A DNA stretch of 64,000 nt from Mesorhabditis belari. Its lineage: Eukaryota > Nematoda > Chromadorea > Rhabditida > Rhabditidae. Location: contig CAUEEP010000934.1 of assembly GCA_958450365.1 (NCBI GenBank), positions 422,001-486,000 of the forward strand. The letters are read 5' to 3'. This document shows, one piece after another, positions 23,701-32,100 of the stretch (position 1 is its first letter; the number at the start of each line of letters is the position of its first letter). Made by a program: the position numbers and the translations under genes. Below the pieces are notes generated by a model that saw only the letters and a list, made by a program, of their open reading frames with translations, had not been told where the DNA came from and ran no database searches.

Positions 23701-26060
23701 AGGGTAAGAGATTGCTGAAAAGATAAAATGCATGTGCATGAAGAATTGAAAAGTTGAAATAACTCTATTTCATCTATTTCAGAAAAGTTATTTAAAAAGA
23801 AAAGTTATTATACGACTTTAATTGCCTCTACATTTCTCTTTAATCGTAATCTTCTCGCTTTTCTAAAACCTATTTCATTACCGTAACCTTCTCTATTTAT
23901 ACCCAATCCAATATCTTTTCTACCCTTTGTGAATCTTATAAAAACAGAAAATAGACAAGATTACGGTAATGAAAGGAGTTTTAGACGTTAAAAAACGGCA
24001 AAATTACGGTTAACTAAAGAGATATATACAGGGTGCGTCATAATTATTGCAACAAGATACTCAAGGCATTGTACACCAAGAAGTTTCACTGGAAGAAGGA
24101 TTTTTAAACAGAAATAGCTTTATTTAACAGTAACAAATAAGGAAACAAGAGATCATTCGATATGACCGCCTTTTGCCTTGATAACAGCCCTTAATCGGTT
24201 CGGATATGCCTCCACTGCGGCCCGAATGTCATCTTGAGGAATCGCCTTCCGTCCTTTAGTCAAAGACTTCTTCAAAGAATCCAAACTTGTGTGTTTTCGA
24301 GAGCAGACATTAGCCTCTAAGATTGCTCAAATGGAAAAGTCCATCACATTGAGATCCGGTGAGTTTGGAGGCCATTCATCCTTGGTGATCACTGAGGGAA
24401 AGTTGGCCACACACCAGTCCTGAACCGTCTTCTTCGTGTGAGCGGGAGCTCCATCTTGCATCAAGGTCCAATTTTGATTGTTATTGGCTTTACATGACAC
24501 GCCCGTTTTCCTGTTTGGAAAACGATCTTTGAACTCTCGTTGCAATAATTATGACGCACCCTCGAGATAATTTTGGAATAACTTTTCTGTAGATCATTCA
24601 TTCAAAAGCTATTTCAGCATGTCATTAACCCAAATCTGTCGCCATTTTTTTTTCTTTTCAGGTTCCGGAAATCCTATAGATATCGATAGTGACGACTCAG
24701 CCGGTATCAAAAAATATTTTGCTGAAAACTCTGCGCTTCTCTAACTTTTTCTTTCATTACTACTGGCTGAGCATGGCTGAATATTTGCTGTTTTGATCAA
24801 TTAGATCAATTAGATCAATTAGATCAATTAGATCAATTAGATCAATTAGATCAATTAGATCAATTAGATCAATTAGAACAATTAGATCTTAGACAATAGC
24901 TTTGAAAATTTCAAGGTGGAGCTGATGATGAGGATAATCGAGTTGAGAGTTACGGAGATTCGACAAGAGATCGAAATGTGAGGAATGGAGGAGAAAATGA
25001 GGAGAAAAGGGATCAAGAGATCAAAGCAACAGGCAGGGGATCCGGGCAGTTGTACTTTCAGCTTGTAAACGCATCCCTTCTAGTGTACTTCTAGTGTACT
25101 GAATTCTTGCTTCTTCTCATGACCCTGAGGCGTTGCTACACTAGAATTCTTCATTTCTTCACAAATGAAGAATTCAGTGCACCAGAAAGGGTGCGTTTAA
25201 GAGAGCACAAAGTACTGCAAAGCAAACGTAAACGATTTGGTACACTACCAAAGCCAAAGAGATTAAAAAAAGAATTTAAGCCTAGGTTATGGTACCTTAA
25301 CTCTTTAAAGCTACAGTAATCCTCGAAGAGTCTAATCTTCTTAAAAATAGACCTAGAAATAGCCAAAGTAGTCTAGAAAACCAGCTACACTATTCCTACA
25401 GTAACCTATCATCTATTATTTATAAAAGAGCAGTGTCTGTCTGCTTGTCTATCTGCCTGTCTGTCTGTCTGTCTGACGGTCTAGACCGTCTAGGCGACCG
25501 TCTAGGTCTGTACGCCTTTTCTCAACCGTCTTTAACCAGTAAAGCTAAAACTTCTTTAGAAAAACTGAGAATATATTGTAGTTATGCATTTGCATTTAAA
25601 AATTAAAAAAGTCAAAACGAAATTGCACTACGGGGGGCCGAACCCGACCCAGTATCTGCTGTCGTTCGAACTCGTCGACAAGCGTCCTCCCGACTGCGCC
25701 ATGACGACCCTACAGGTCCGGCCAGAAAAACCCGCTGTTAAGCGGATTGGAAGGGTTTTAGCCAAAATTTTCTTTTGCACTTCACATTTGAATGTTTGTT
25801 GTGATAAAACTTCACAAAAACAAGATTAATCAAAAATTTACGTATCGAAATCTTTCCAGAGTTGAAACAAGCACTCCCATCAGTCTCAAGAAGTGTATTT
25901 CAACTTGCGGGTAAGTCTTATACTTGAATTCATACTCTTCAGTTATCTAAAGACTGGTAGATTAAAAGCTATGAATGAAATAATTCTAGAATCTAATACA
26001 ATTTTTAGAAACTAATTCTTAATTTTAGCTCTTTCCCTGTTCATTTTGATGCTCTGGTGA
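11796..26060 (+). CDS. rig-5: Three-Ig cell-surface protein of the DIP/IgLON family (rig-5-like)
   Basis: Exons: 11796-11891 (tentative), 12041-12152, 14323-14438, 14583-14642, 14733-14819, 15215-15293, 16749-16825, 17147-17231, 19182-19310, 21040-21093, 21913-22010, 22623-22705, 23042-23094, 23656-23703, 24662-24703, 25860-25910, 26029-26060. All phases agree. Counting from 12041 the protein has 401 residues. There are three Ig domains: C67-C134 (EDRGNYTCQVNTDPVISKM), C176-C229 (HMAEYVCVASNGIPPDESW) and C272-C328 (IDHYGNYRCIAKNENG). The second starts IPPSVSRNTPSAVEVREG, the typical lachesin/IgLON linker. After an Asp-rich stalk the end is VFQLAALSLFILMLW, a hydrophobic GPI-anchor-type tail. 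Family members are neuronal adhesion molecules. No good signal peptide is visible, so the first exon is uncertain. Introns hold many mobile elements. Confidence 0.88.
12185..12368. repeat. 11-bp minisatellite (GGAACCGTATT)
   Basis: Units GGAACCGTATT with variants GGAAGCGTATT and GGAACTGTATT, interrupted by AGATCAAAATA, in the first large intron of the rig-5-like gene. Confidence 0.7.
12936..13110. mobile_element. Palindromic MITE, copy 2 of 3 (degenerate)
   Basis: Shares AAACACACCCTTCCTAGCGC, GAATTCAGTGCACGAGAAG and the closing AGTGAGCATAAAGTA with copies at 4921-5056 and 25058-25215, with a local duplication of the CACGAGAAG part. Confidence 0.55.
13109..13638. mobile_element. TIR element, TATTGGGTTGGTGAATTG ends
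   Basis: Ends are inverse: TATTGGGTTGGTGAATTGAA and TTCAATTCACCAACCCAATA. The interior folds back: AAAAGCTGTAGAGAATCAAA (about 13364) pairs with TTTGATTCTCTACAACTTTT (about 13529). The right half is repeated at 13864-14060. The ends resemble those of mariner-type MITEs. Confidence 0.65.
13640..13863. repeat. GACAGAAA-type tandem repeat and a fragment of the 47.9-kb foldback family
   Basis: The stretch 13643-13740 matches one arm of the 47906-48184 fold-back element (ATCATTTGATGCAGAATGAA). It is followed by about eight GACAGAAA/GCAGACA units at 13772-13832. Confidence 0.5.
13864..14060. repeat. Partial second copy of the 13.1-kb TIR element
   Basis: It repeats the right half of 13109-13638 at high identity: GATTCTCTACAACTTCTCCATTGACACC, then GACAATAGCCGGCAGTTTTC and the same TTCAATTCACCAA end. 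Confidence 0.55.
14938..15027 (-). ncRNA. tRNA-like sequence with Pol III boxes (SINE or tRNA pseudogene)
   Basis: On the minus strand a region like an A box (TAGCTGGCTAGTAGAGCGG) is followed about 40 bases later by a B box (GTCGGGTTCGATTCCCC). The acceptor stem does not pair well, so a working tRNA is unlikely. It lies in a rig-5-like intron. Confidence 0.4.
15626..15694 (-). ncRNA. tRNA-like sequence (SINE or tRNA pseudogene)
   Basis: Minus-strand GGTGGGCTAGTGGAGAACGC (A-box-like) is followed by CAGGGTTCGGTCCCGC (B-box-like). It is shorter than a full tRNA and its stems are imperfect. Confidence 0.35.
16965..17118. repeat. 13-bp tandem repeat (CAAAGCCAAAGCT)
   Basis: About eleven copies of CAAAGCCAAAGCT and close variants, ending 30 bases before the acceptor of the exon at 17147. 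The 66-codon Lys/Gln/Ser frame here is repeat read-through. Confidence 0.65.
17713..18159. mobile_element. Fold-back element inside a rig-5-like intron
   Basis: CTTTTCTTGGGACAAAG at the left pairs with TTTGTCTCAAGAAAAG at the right. GGATTCTACGACCCTGAAAAG pairs with CTTTTCAGGGTCGTAGAATCC. The inner CCATCTGGCAAACGGTCCTG pairs with CAGGGCCGTTTGCCAGATG. Confidence 0.7.
19389..20571. mobile_element. Large fold-back element (about 1.2 kb) with repeated core
   Basis: The arms are about 320 bp each: GACTTCAAACACGCGAATTTC at 19389 matches GAAATTCGCGTGTTTCAAGTC ending at 20571, and CGACGATCTGCTCCACGCAT matches its complement at about 20252. The core (19710-20240) is built from three to four copies, in both orientations, of a segment containing AAGCTTTGTTTTTGTGACTT and AAAAAGAATAAAATGAATGC. 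It has no transposase and lies in the intron between rig-5-like exons 19182-19310 and 21040-21093. Confidence 0.8.
21290..21660. repeat. Direct duplication of about 200 bp
   Basis: AATTTGGCTATATACGAAACG... TCTATTGACACGAAGATAGG at 21350-21410 recurs as AATTTGGCTATATGCCAAAG... TCTATTGACACGAAGATAGG at 21530-21590, followed by related tails. Confidence 0.5.
22165..22462. repeat. Direct duplication of about 150 bp with internal inverted ends
   Basis: Two copies share TTTTTATACCAATCGATAGA and GAAAGACTTGACGCAT. Each is framed by CTGTCCAATTTCAATA and its near-inverse CATTTCAATTGGACAG. Confidence 0.55.
22738..22992. repeat. ATATCTAA / AGATCTAA 8-bp repeat
   Basis: About 30 copies of an 8-bp unit alternating ATATCTAA and AGATCTAA, directly after the rig-5-like exon ending at 22705. 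Confidence 0.7.
23262..23515. repeat. 11-bp minisatellite (GGCCGTATCAG)
   Basis: Roughly twenty units of GGCCGTATCAG with variants AGGCTGTATCA and GGTTCTATCAG. All three frames stay open through parts of it; the 83-codon frame at 23313 is repeat read-through. Confidence 0.7.
23874..23973. mobile_element. Small TIR element
   Basis: TTTCATTACCGTAACCTTCT and AAGATTACGGTAATGAAA face each other across about 60 bases. The ends carry TTACCGTAA, like the TACCGTAAAT group. Confidence 0.45.
24029..24562 (-). mobile_element. Internally deleted Tc1/mariner element, copy 1
   Basis: Ends CAGGGTGCGTCATAATTATT and AATAATTATGACGCACCCT are inverse. The minus strand encodes only the C-terminal part of a transposase: WTLMQDGAPAHTKKTVQDW, then PPNSPDLNVMDFSI, a stop, and SLDSLKKSLTKGRKAIPQDD. 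The D(x)D spacing of the retained half suggests the DD37D (maT-like) group; this is inferred by eye. A nearly identical copy with the same deletion is at 48990-49526. Confidence 0.75.
24794..24888. repeat. 9-bp tandem repeat (AGATCAATT)
   Basis: Ten nearly perfect copies of AGATCAATT lie just upstream of a possible alternative rig-5-like exon at 24916. Confidence 0.75.
24916..25094 (+). CDS. Possible alternative rig-5-like exon (acidic stalk)
   Basis: After TTTCAAG the frame that continues exon 24662-24703 (phase 1) stays open for 59 codons: GGADDEDNRVESYGDSTRDR, then Glu/Lys-rich sequence. It runs into the MITE at 25058 and stops in VNASLLVYF. No donor restores the phase needed for the GPI-tail exon at 25860, whereas the direct junction 24703/25860 does. 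It could be a rarely used terminal exon giving a form without the GPI tail, or chance. Confidence 0.3.
25058..25215. mobile_element. Palindromic MITE, copy 3 of 3
   Basis: TTGTAAACGCATCCCTTCTAG pairs with the end GAAAGGGTGCGTTTAAGAG. The core GAATTCAGTGCACCAGAAAGG is shared with copies 1 and 2. Confidence 0.65.
25630..25716 (-). ncRNA. tRNA-like sequence with Pol III boxes
   Basis: Minus-strand TGGCGCAGTCGGGAGGACGC (A box) is followed by GGTCGGGTTCGGCCCCCC (B box). Anticodon-arm pairing is unclear. It is in the last large rig-5-like intron and is the most tRNA-like of the set. Confidence 0.4.
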
Positions 26061-26589
26061 CGATTTTCAACTCCTCCAACACCTCAAAACTTGGTGCTTT
26101 TTAGAATTTTTTGATTTTTCAAGTTCTCAAATGTGATTTAAATATTATCCAACATTTTCTAACGTAAAAAAGAGCACCATTTAGAAAAGCTAACGTAATT
26201 TAGAGTACTCCTCATTAGCACGTCTATTTTCTCGCAAAATTTGCATATTTTTCCTCATTTTCCTCTTTTACGGGTATTCCCTTTTTGCAGAAAAGATACT
26301 CAACCAATTTTTCGATTTTACTAATAGAAATTTTTCTATTATTCTTTTCTTTTCTATTTTTCTTTTCATTTTGATATTTTATGAAATTTACATAAAGTTG
26401 TAAAGTCTACAAATCTCAAAGAAAAAAAGCTAAAGACATTCAGCTAATCGAAAATTGGGATTCTGCTCAAACGCAAAAACGCATATTTTTAGCAACAAAT
26501 TTTAGCAAAAACAAACAATTTTAAAGCAAAATTTCGGGAAACTATTTGAAAAATTTGGTTTATTTCTTCAAATTCTAGTTTCCAAAAAT

Positions 26590-27145
26590 GCTCATCTAGG
26601 AACCAATAAAGAACCAAATAGGAACGAAATAGGAACCAAGGAGGAACCAAATGGGAACCAAACAGGACGATAAAGAACCAAACAGGAACCAAACAGGAAC
26701 CAAGGAGGAAGCAAATGGGAACCAAATAGGACGATAAAGAATCAAACAGGAGCCAAATAGGAACCAAACAGGAACCAAAGAGGAACCAAGGAGGAACCAA
26801 ATGGGAACCAAACAGAACGATAAAGAACCAAACAGGAACCAAGGAGGAACCAAGGAGGAACCAAATGGGAACCATAACCAACCAAAAAGGAACCAAATGG
26901 GAACCAAATAGGAACCAAGGAGGAATCAAATGGGAACCAAACAGGACGATAAAGAACCAAATAGGTACGAAATAGGAACCAAGGAGGAACCAAATGGGAA
27001 CCAAATAGGACGATAAAGAATCAAACAGGAGCCAAATAGGAACCAAATAGGAACCAAACAGGGACCAAAGAGGAACCAAGGAGGAACCAAGGAGGAATCA
27101 AATGGGAACCAAATAGGAACCAAATAGGAACCATAACCAATCAAA
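26590..27145. repeat. 11-bp minisatellite (AAATAGGAACC), left-arm copy
   Basis: Units of AAATAGGAACC, AAACAGGAACC and AAGGAGGAACC, plus longer higher-order blocks containing GACGATAAAGAA. It is the inverse complement of 46260-46815, nearly unit for unit. Minus-strand frames of up to 196 codons (hydrophobic, rich in VPIWFLLGS) are repeat read-through. Confidence 0.85.
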
Positions 27146-27267
27146 TAGAAACCAACTTTTGAGATCTGTAATCTGTTTTCTAAAACGTGTCCCCTTTTCT
27201 TCAAACTACGATAATCTTATCTCCAAAAATAATTTATTGAGGTACGATGACAAAAAGAGAGCTCCGA

Positions 27268-27632
27268 TTTTCAAGCTGAACTCTTATTCATTCTCCCATC
27301 GAAATCGATCGGGTGAATTATCGTTTCTAAAGTTTCCTCAAACGGCATAAACGGCAGGTACACGGCACGTGCTTCGTGCACGTTCCTTTGATAACTTTGG
27401 CCATTCCAAAGTCTCCAAGTTTTGCTGTGAAATCCTTGGTGACAAAAATTCTGTAATCTGGGCAAGTCGAAATAAGTTGTATTTGATTACAAAAGGTTAA
27501 GAAAAGTGCTTTGTCGGCTTTATCTCTCGATGAATGACATTTTTTTGGTACACGTAGTTGAGTGCGTCAAAAAGACATATTGCCCACGTTATCACCGTTT
27601 TCATTGTGTAGGTTCTGATTAAGCAAAGCTAA
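27268..27632 (-). pseudogene. Deleted inverse copy of kinase exons
   Basis: The minus strand corresponds to exons 45168-45291 (first part), the start of 45351-45575 and exon 46025-46132 of the dual-kinase gene. The catalytic motif HRDIKP is changed to HREIKP (codons at 27532-27524). The activation-loop exon is cut after VIKGTCTK and joined directly to the tail PFMPFEETLE... IDFDGRMNKSSA. Loss of the catalytic Asp and of the C-lobe makes it non-functional. Confidence 0.75.
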
Positions 27633-27721
27633 ATTTATTTATTTTATTTAAATTAGTCCGGAGTTTAAAACAATTGTTCTCTTTTAATAGGAATTGCGTC
27701 AGCATTTATAATCTACTATAT

Positions 27722-28620
27722 AGTGCGTTGCAAAATGATAGGACCACCCTTGATTTTTGATTTTGATTTTAAATAACTAAAAAATGCAAAACGATGCTTA
27801 CATTCGAATTTTATATATAAAAGTACGCATGAATACCGTTTACGAAATCATTTACTTTAAAGCCACAATTTTTTAACCATTTCTTTATTTTACACTTGTT
27901 GCAAAATGATAGGACCACCACGTTTCTTTTTAATTCTCTACCTGTAATAACCATGTTTTTTGCTTGCTTTTTGCTAATTTTTATTTTTTAGGAAAATGGG
28001 ACGTGGAAAATTGCTTTCGCGGATCGAACTGATGAAAATTGCGATTTTGAAAGGAAGAAAATTGTCGAATCGGAAAATCGCAAAGAAAATGAAGCGCTCG
28101 CACCAAGTTGTCACAAATTTCTTGCAGGATCCTTTGAAGTATGGCAAGAAGAAGTCTCTGGGACGTCATTGAAAGCTCACGGTCCGCGCTGAACAGCATA
28201 TTGGACGTCTGTTGTCGAATTCGGTGCTGTCGCTACAGGACGTCAAGGTACAAATTAGAGCTCCTGTCCACAAAAGCACTCTTTCAATGTGGATAACGTT
28301 CTTGGTTTAGAATTTGTGACTTGTCGCACGAACTCGAACGATAACCAGGACGTCCTTGCGGATTAAATACTTCCTTTCCTAGCACAAAATCGAGGGAAAC
28401 ACTATATTCTTCAACAGGATAATGCTTTAATTCATGTCAGCCAATCCACTAAAGCTTTCCTGGGACGTCATAGCATCGATATTCTTAAATTGCCTGCCTG
28501 CTCATCGGACTTAAACCCAATGGAAAACTTGTTGGACATCCTTGTGAGGAATATTTATGCTAGGCGCTGTTTTTGTGTGGGCGCTGTTTTGACTAGATCC
28601 TAGTGGTACAACATCCGTTC
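27722..28620 (+). mobile_element. Tc3-like transposon, partial (left-arm copy)
   Basis: It starts with the TIR GCGTTGCAAAATGATAGGACCACC. Plus-strand coding starts at ATG 27996 after TTTTTTAG with MGRGKLLSRIELMKIAILKG and FLKDPFKYGKKK, the helix-turn-helix part of a Tc3-type transposase. A frame change follows. Near 28405-28560 the catalytic part gives ILQQDNALIHVS and CSSDLNPMENLLDILVRNIY. The 3' TIR was not found. It is a pseudogene copy. Confidence 0.7.
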
Positions 28621-29135
28621 GCAGTGAATTTTTCCAAATGAATATTGATCAATCGAATAGAAAAAAAGACAGTTTGAAGCTGCTCTCATCTTTATTGTTA
28701 GTTAGAAAGAAAAATTTTTCTTTATGTTTATCATATTTTTAAAAATTTTGCATTTTGTAGCCACTTTATATGTTTATGTGCAAAAGTTTTTTTCCTTTGT
28801 GTAAATTACTTTCCGATAAATTGCAAAAGAATTTCGACTGTGGGAGAGAGCGAGAGAGAGAGTGGTTGAAATGATCGTAAATAATCGTGCACCAAGAGAA
28901 ATCTTCCCCAGGTTTGTCTTGAGAAAATCGATGGAAAACTTTCTCCCTTTTCCTACTTGCTACAAAATACAAATTATGCAGGATCATTTGATTTTGCGAG
29001 AAAAGAAAGTACGGCTGAAGTAATTTTACATCGACTCCTTTCTTTTTTATACGTTGATTTTCTTCGGAATTCGCTATCATATCTACTCAGATAATACCTC
29101 TTTTTAAAGAGCATATTTAAGGCTCATCAAAATGA
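28621..29135. other. Non-coding upstream region of the receptor kinase gene
   Basis: AT-rich. A GAGAGAGCGAGAGAGAGAG run at 28843-28862. No exon candidate recognised; probably promoter and intergenic sequence. Confidence 0.35.
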
Positions 29136-32100
29136 ATGGGCATTCAACGAATGAACTTATTTCTTAATTTCTTTCTCGCTTTCTTCTCGGAATTTTTTGC
29201 TTTACGTCTCGAGGTCGATGCTGATATTTTTGTAGAAATGGCTACTTTGAACAATTACACGTTAGTATTTTTCACTGAATATTTAAAGGAATTCTTCTAG
29301 TTATATTCAAAAAGAAATCGGACAAAATGTCAGTCTCCGATGTGTTGGAGTTTTGGTAAACAGGTTTGTCAATCATAAAAATTTTCAATCTGAACAAAAA
29401 AAACGAAAATTTTTAGCTGGGAATTCCCAGTTAAAGCCAATTCTCCACTTGATGGCTACAGCTTACCCGATTTTCGTAAAAGAACCGAAATTCGATTAGA
29501 TGAACTGGTAATACTCACAAGGGAAGGTAAACTGGCTGAGCCGACCAAATGACATGCAAGCTGTACCATTCTACGCAGAATTTTACGCTGATTCCGAATC
29601 TGCTTTCCGTTTTTGCTGAACGTTATTCTGGCAGGAGTCATAAGCGTCTAAAGTTTAGGACTCTGAAAATGTGAGTTTTTGGGTCTTATGCGCCTTATGC
29701 GCGGTCTCGATTCTAGTAGGCCGTGGTCAAGCGAGATCAAAGATCTCTGGTTCGATTCCCCGTATCTGATTCTTTTTTGCTTTTATCTTCAAGATGTGAA
29801 AACTTGCGTTCTTTGTGTGCTCGGACATAAACCAGCTCCCAGGATCACAGTTTAATCAAACAGTCAGTACCTCCTGGACAATTTAATGATGGAAAATATA
29901 CCTGCTGGGATACCACATGATTGATTATGATTCAACCGATAAATGTTTACTACTTTCGTCCAGCGAAGCGGAATCAGAAAAAAGCAAAAAAGCTCCGTAT
30001 GGGGAGTCGAACCAGAGATCTTTGGCCTCGAACACAGACGCTCTACCGCTCGACCACGGCCTACTAGAATCGATGCCGCGCAGAAGGCGGCTAAGACCCA
30101 AAAACTCACATTTTCAGAGTCCTAAACTTTAGACGCTTATGACTCTTGCCAGAATAACGTTCAGCAAAAACGGAAAGCAGATTCGGAATCAGCGTAAAAT
30201 TCTGCGTAGAATGGTACAGCTTGCATGTCATTTGGTCGGCTCAGCCAGTTTACCTTCCTGGGTCAGTTGATTGGTAGTGGAAAAAAATTCATTCAGGGCT
30301 CGACGTTGCACATTCGGAATCTTAAAAGCACTGATACCGGTGAATATGCTTGTGAAAGTGGATTGGAAACAAAGCAGATTTATATTTTTGTCAAGTGTAA
30401 GCTAAAATTTTGTAAATGTGTGAATACTGAAAGGATATGGTCGGGATGTTCTAGACAGATTCGGCTAAAGGGCTTGAAAAACCAAGTTAGGCCAATCTGT
30501 TTTTGCTTACGATTAGGATCAAGTTTGATTTAACTACATGAGCTCAGTCTGGAACGTCCTAATCTAAAGATTTATGATTGTAGTCAACTGAAATGAATGC
30601 ATTAAATTTCCGAAAAAACTTTGAGTATTTAGCAAAGCAACGTTTCCTGAAGCGCAAAGATGAAGTGCTGCCGATAACTTTATCTGAACCGTGCTCCAAT
30701 ATTGTCATTCCCTGTCGAACAACTGCGAAGACAAAACGTATTTTTGATTTCAAATGTAAACTTAAAGTTACTTGTTTGAAACTTTAAATTGATAAGAGCG
30801 CATAGAATAAAATAGTTTCATTGCCAATTCGACAGAACGCCCCAAAATTCCCCGAACCAATAAGACTCATGGTTTAAAAACCTTTTCATCAAAAAAAACA
30901 AAAATTAACATTAACAAATTCATTCTCTAGATTGCTTTCAACAATTTGGTTTATTTCTTCTGGAAAATGTCTTCATGCGCGGCTGCACAAGCGGCCAAAA
31001 GATGGTGGCGAAAAGATACGCAGGATCGAGTTCAGCCCAAGCTTTCTGGAGTGATTTTTTCATTGAATCAATGCTTAAATGTGCTTTTGAGAACACTTCA
31101 GACTGAGTAATCCATCGGATTTAAATCGCGGCTTGATGGTGGCCACTGCTTAAAGCTGATGATCGTTGAACGTCGAACTACTTGGTTTTTTTGCACAAAT
31201 CCTTTGATCGATCTTCACGCTTCTTTTTTTTGACTTTTTGACATCGATTGTGAGAAATTAGACTTTCGTAAACTTGTAGGCTTTTATATTTAAATGTTGT
31301 TTTCACGATTCGACTCACTGATTCTTTGGAAATCTTTGATTTCTTGACCATTTGCCATTGAGATTGCATCGGGTTGTATCGGAGCTTTTCGCGAACCTTC
31401 TTGCCATTCTTCTTTGTTGTCACAGTAACTTTTCGATCAGAAGATCAATTGTTCAGAAGATTGATCAATCAGAAGTTGTTCCAAGATCATTATATTGAAT
31501 TGTTTCGGAAACGAATGATTTTGCCACCATCAGCCTTTGAGAAATCTCGATTGGCCGGACTCCGGTCCGAAAAAGCTCGATAATCGAATCTCGATGAATA
31601 GATTTGCTCACCATACCTAAAAAAATGAATTCTAATGAGTAAATAACATTTTTGAAAGTCAAAATTTGCATAATAAACAAAAAAATAGCAAAGATAGTCA
31701 AGCCAAAGGCTCATAAGAGTAAAGCGCGACAAAAAGAGGTTGGTTCGGGTAACTTTGGGGCACCCTGTATAGTTTTTCCATTATTTTGTACATAATTTTT
31801 AAGCTTATCTTTAAAATAAAATACTTATCGGGTTCGAAAAATTTTTGCTTAACATTTAAAAATGAAGTTATATATGAATCTGAGCTAAATAATGTTTCTA
31901 TAGCAAAATTTTTTTAGAAGGAACAATGAGACTTTTTGTGGCTGATAACGAATGGGCAAACTTTTGTTGGCAGGTTTTTTTTAATGTTTATCATTTATTA
32001 AATGTGACAGTTTTTAAATGTTTCCAAGGAATTTATAATCGTTGGATCGAAAGAGGAATTTTCGGATGCAAATGTTACATGCATTCCAATTTCAACCTGT

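Larger units (their letters stand above)
26287..28380. repeat. Left arm of inverted segmental duplication
   Basis: Read in reverse complement, this segment matches 44085-47146, with about 600 bp missing relative to the right arm (equivalent to about 45430-46035). In order it holds a 300-bp unique stretch, the GGAACC minisatellite, a kinase tail exon fused to part of a kinase exon, a second kinase exon, and a Tc3-like transposon. The arms flank about 16 kb containing the kinase genes. Confidence 0.85.
29522..30258. mobile_element. Fold-back element in a receptor-kinase intron
   Basis: Arms of about 170 bp: GGAAGGTAAACTGGCTGAG at 29522 and CTCAGCCAGTTTACCTTCC ending at 30258, continuing through GTTTAGGACTCTGAAAATGTG and its complement. 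tRNA-like sequences sit on both inner arms. Splicing 29507 to 30267 (donor GTAATA, acceptor GGGTCAG, phase 0) would remove the whole insertion and leave the Ig domain intact. Confidence 0.8.

Noticed and set aside
26489..27204. Long minus-strand open frames rich in VPIWFLLGS
   Set aside because: They are read-through of an 11-bp minisatellite; all three frames are open with an 11-residue period, and the inverse copy at 46199-46928 behaves identically.
29417..29526. Fold-back insertion disrupting the Ig exon of the receptor kinase
   Set aside because: The donor GTAATA at 29508 and the acceptor at 30266 are both phase 0, so the insertion can be spliced out.
29998..30075. Functional tRNA gene
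   Set aside because: Pol III boxes are present but the T-stem has a mismatch and no acceptor stem forms; it sits on the arm of a fold-back with a truncated inverse copy.
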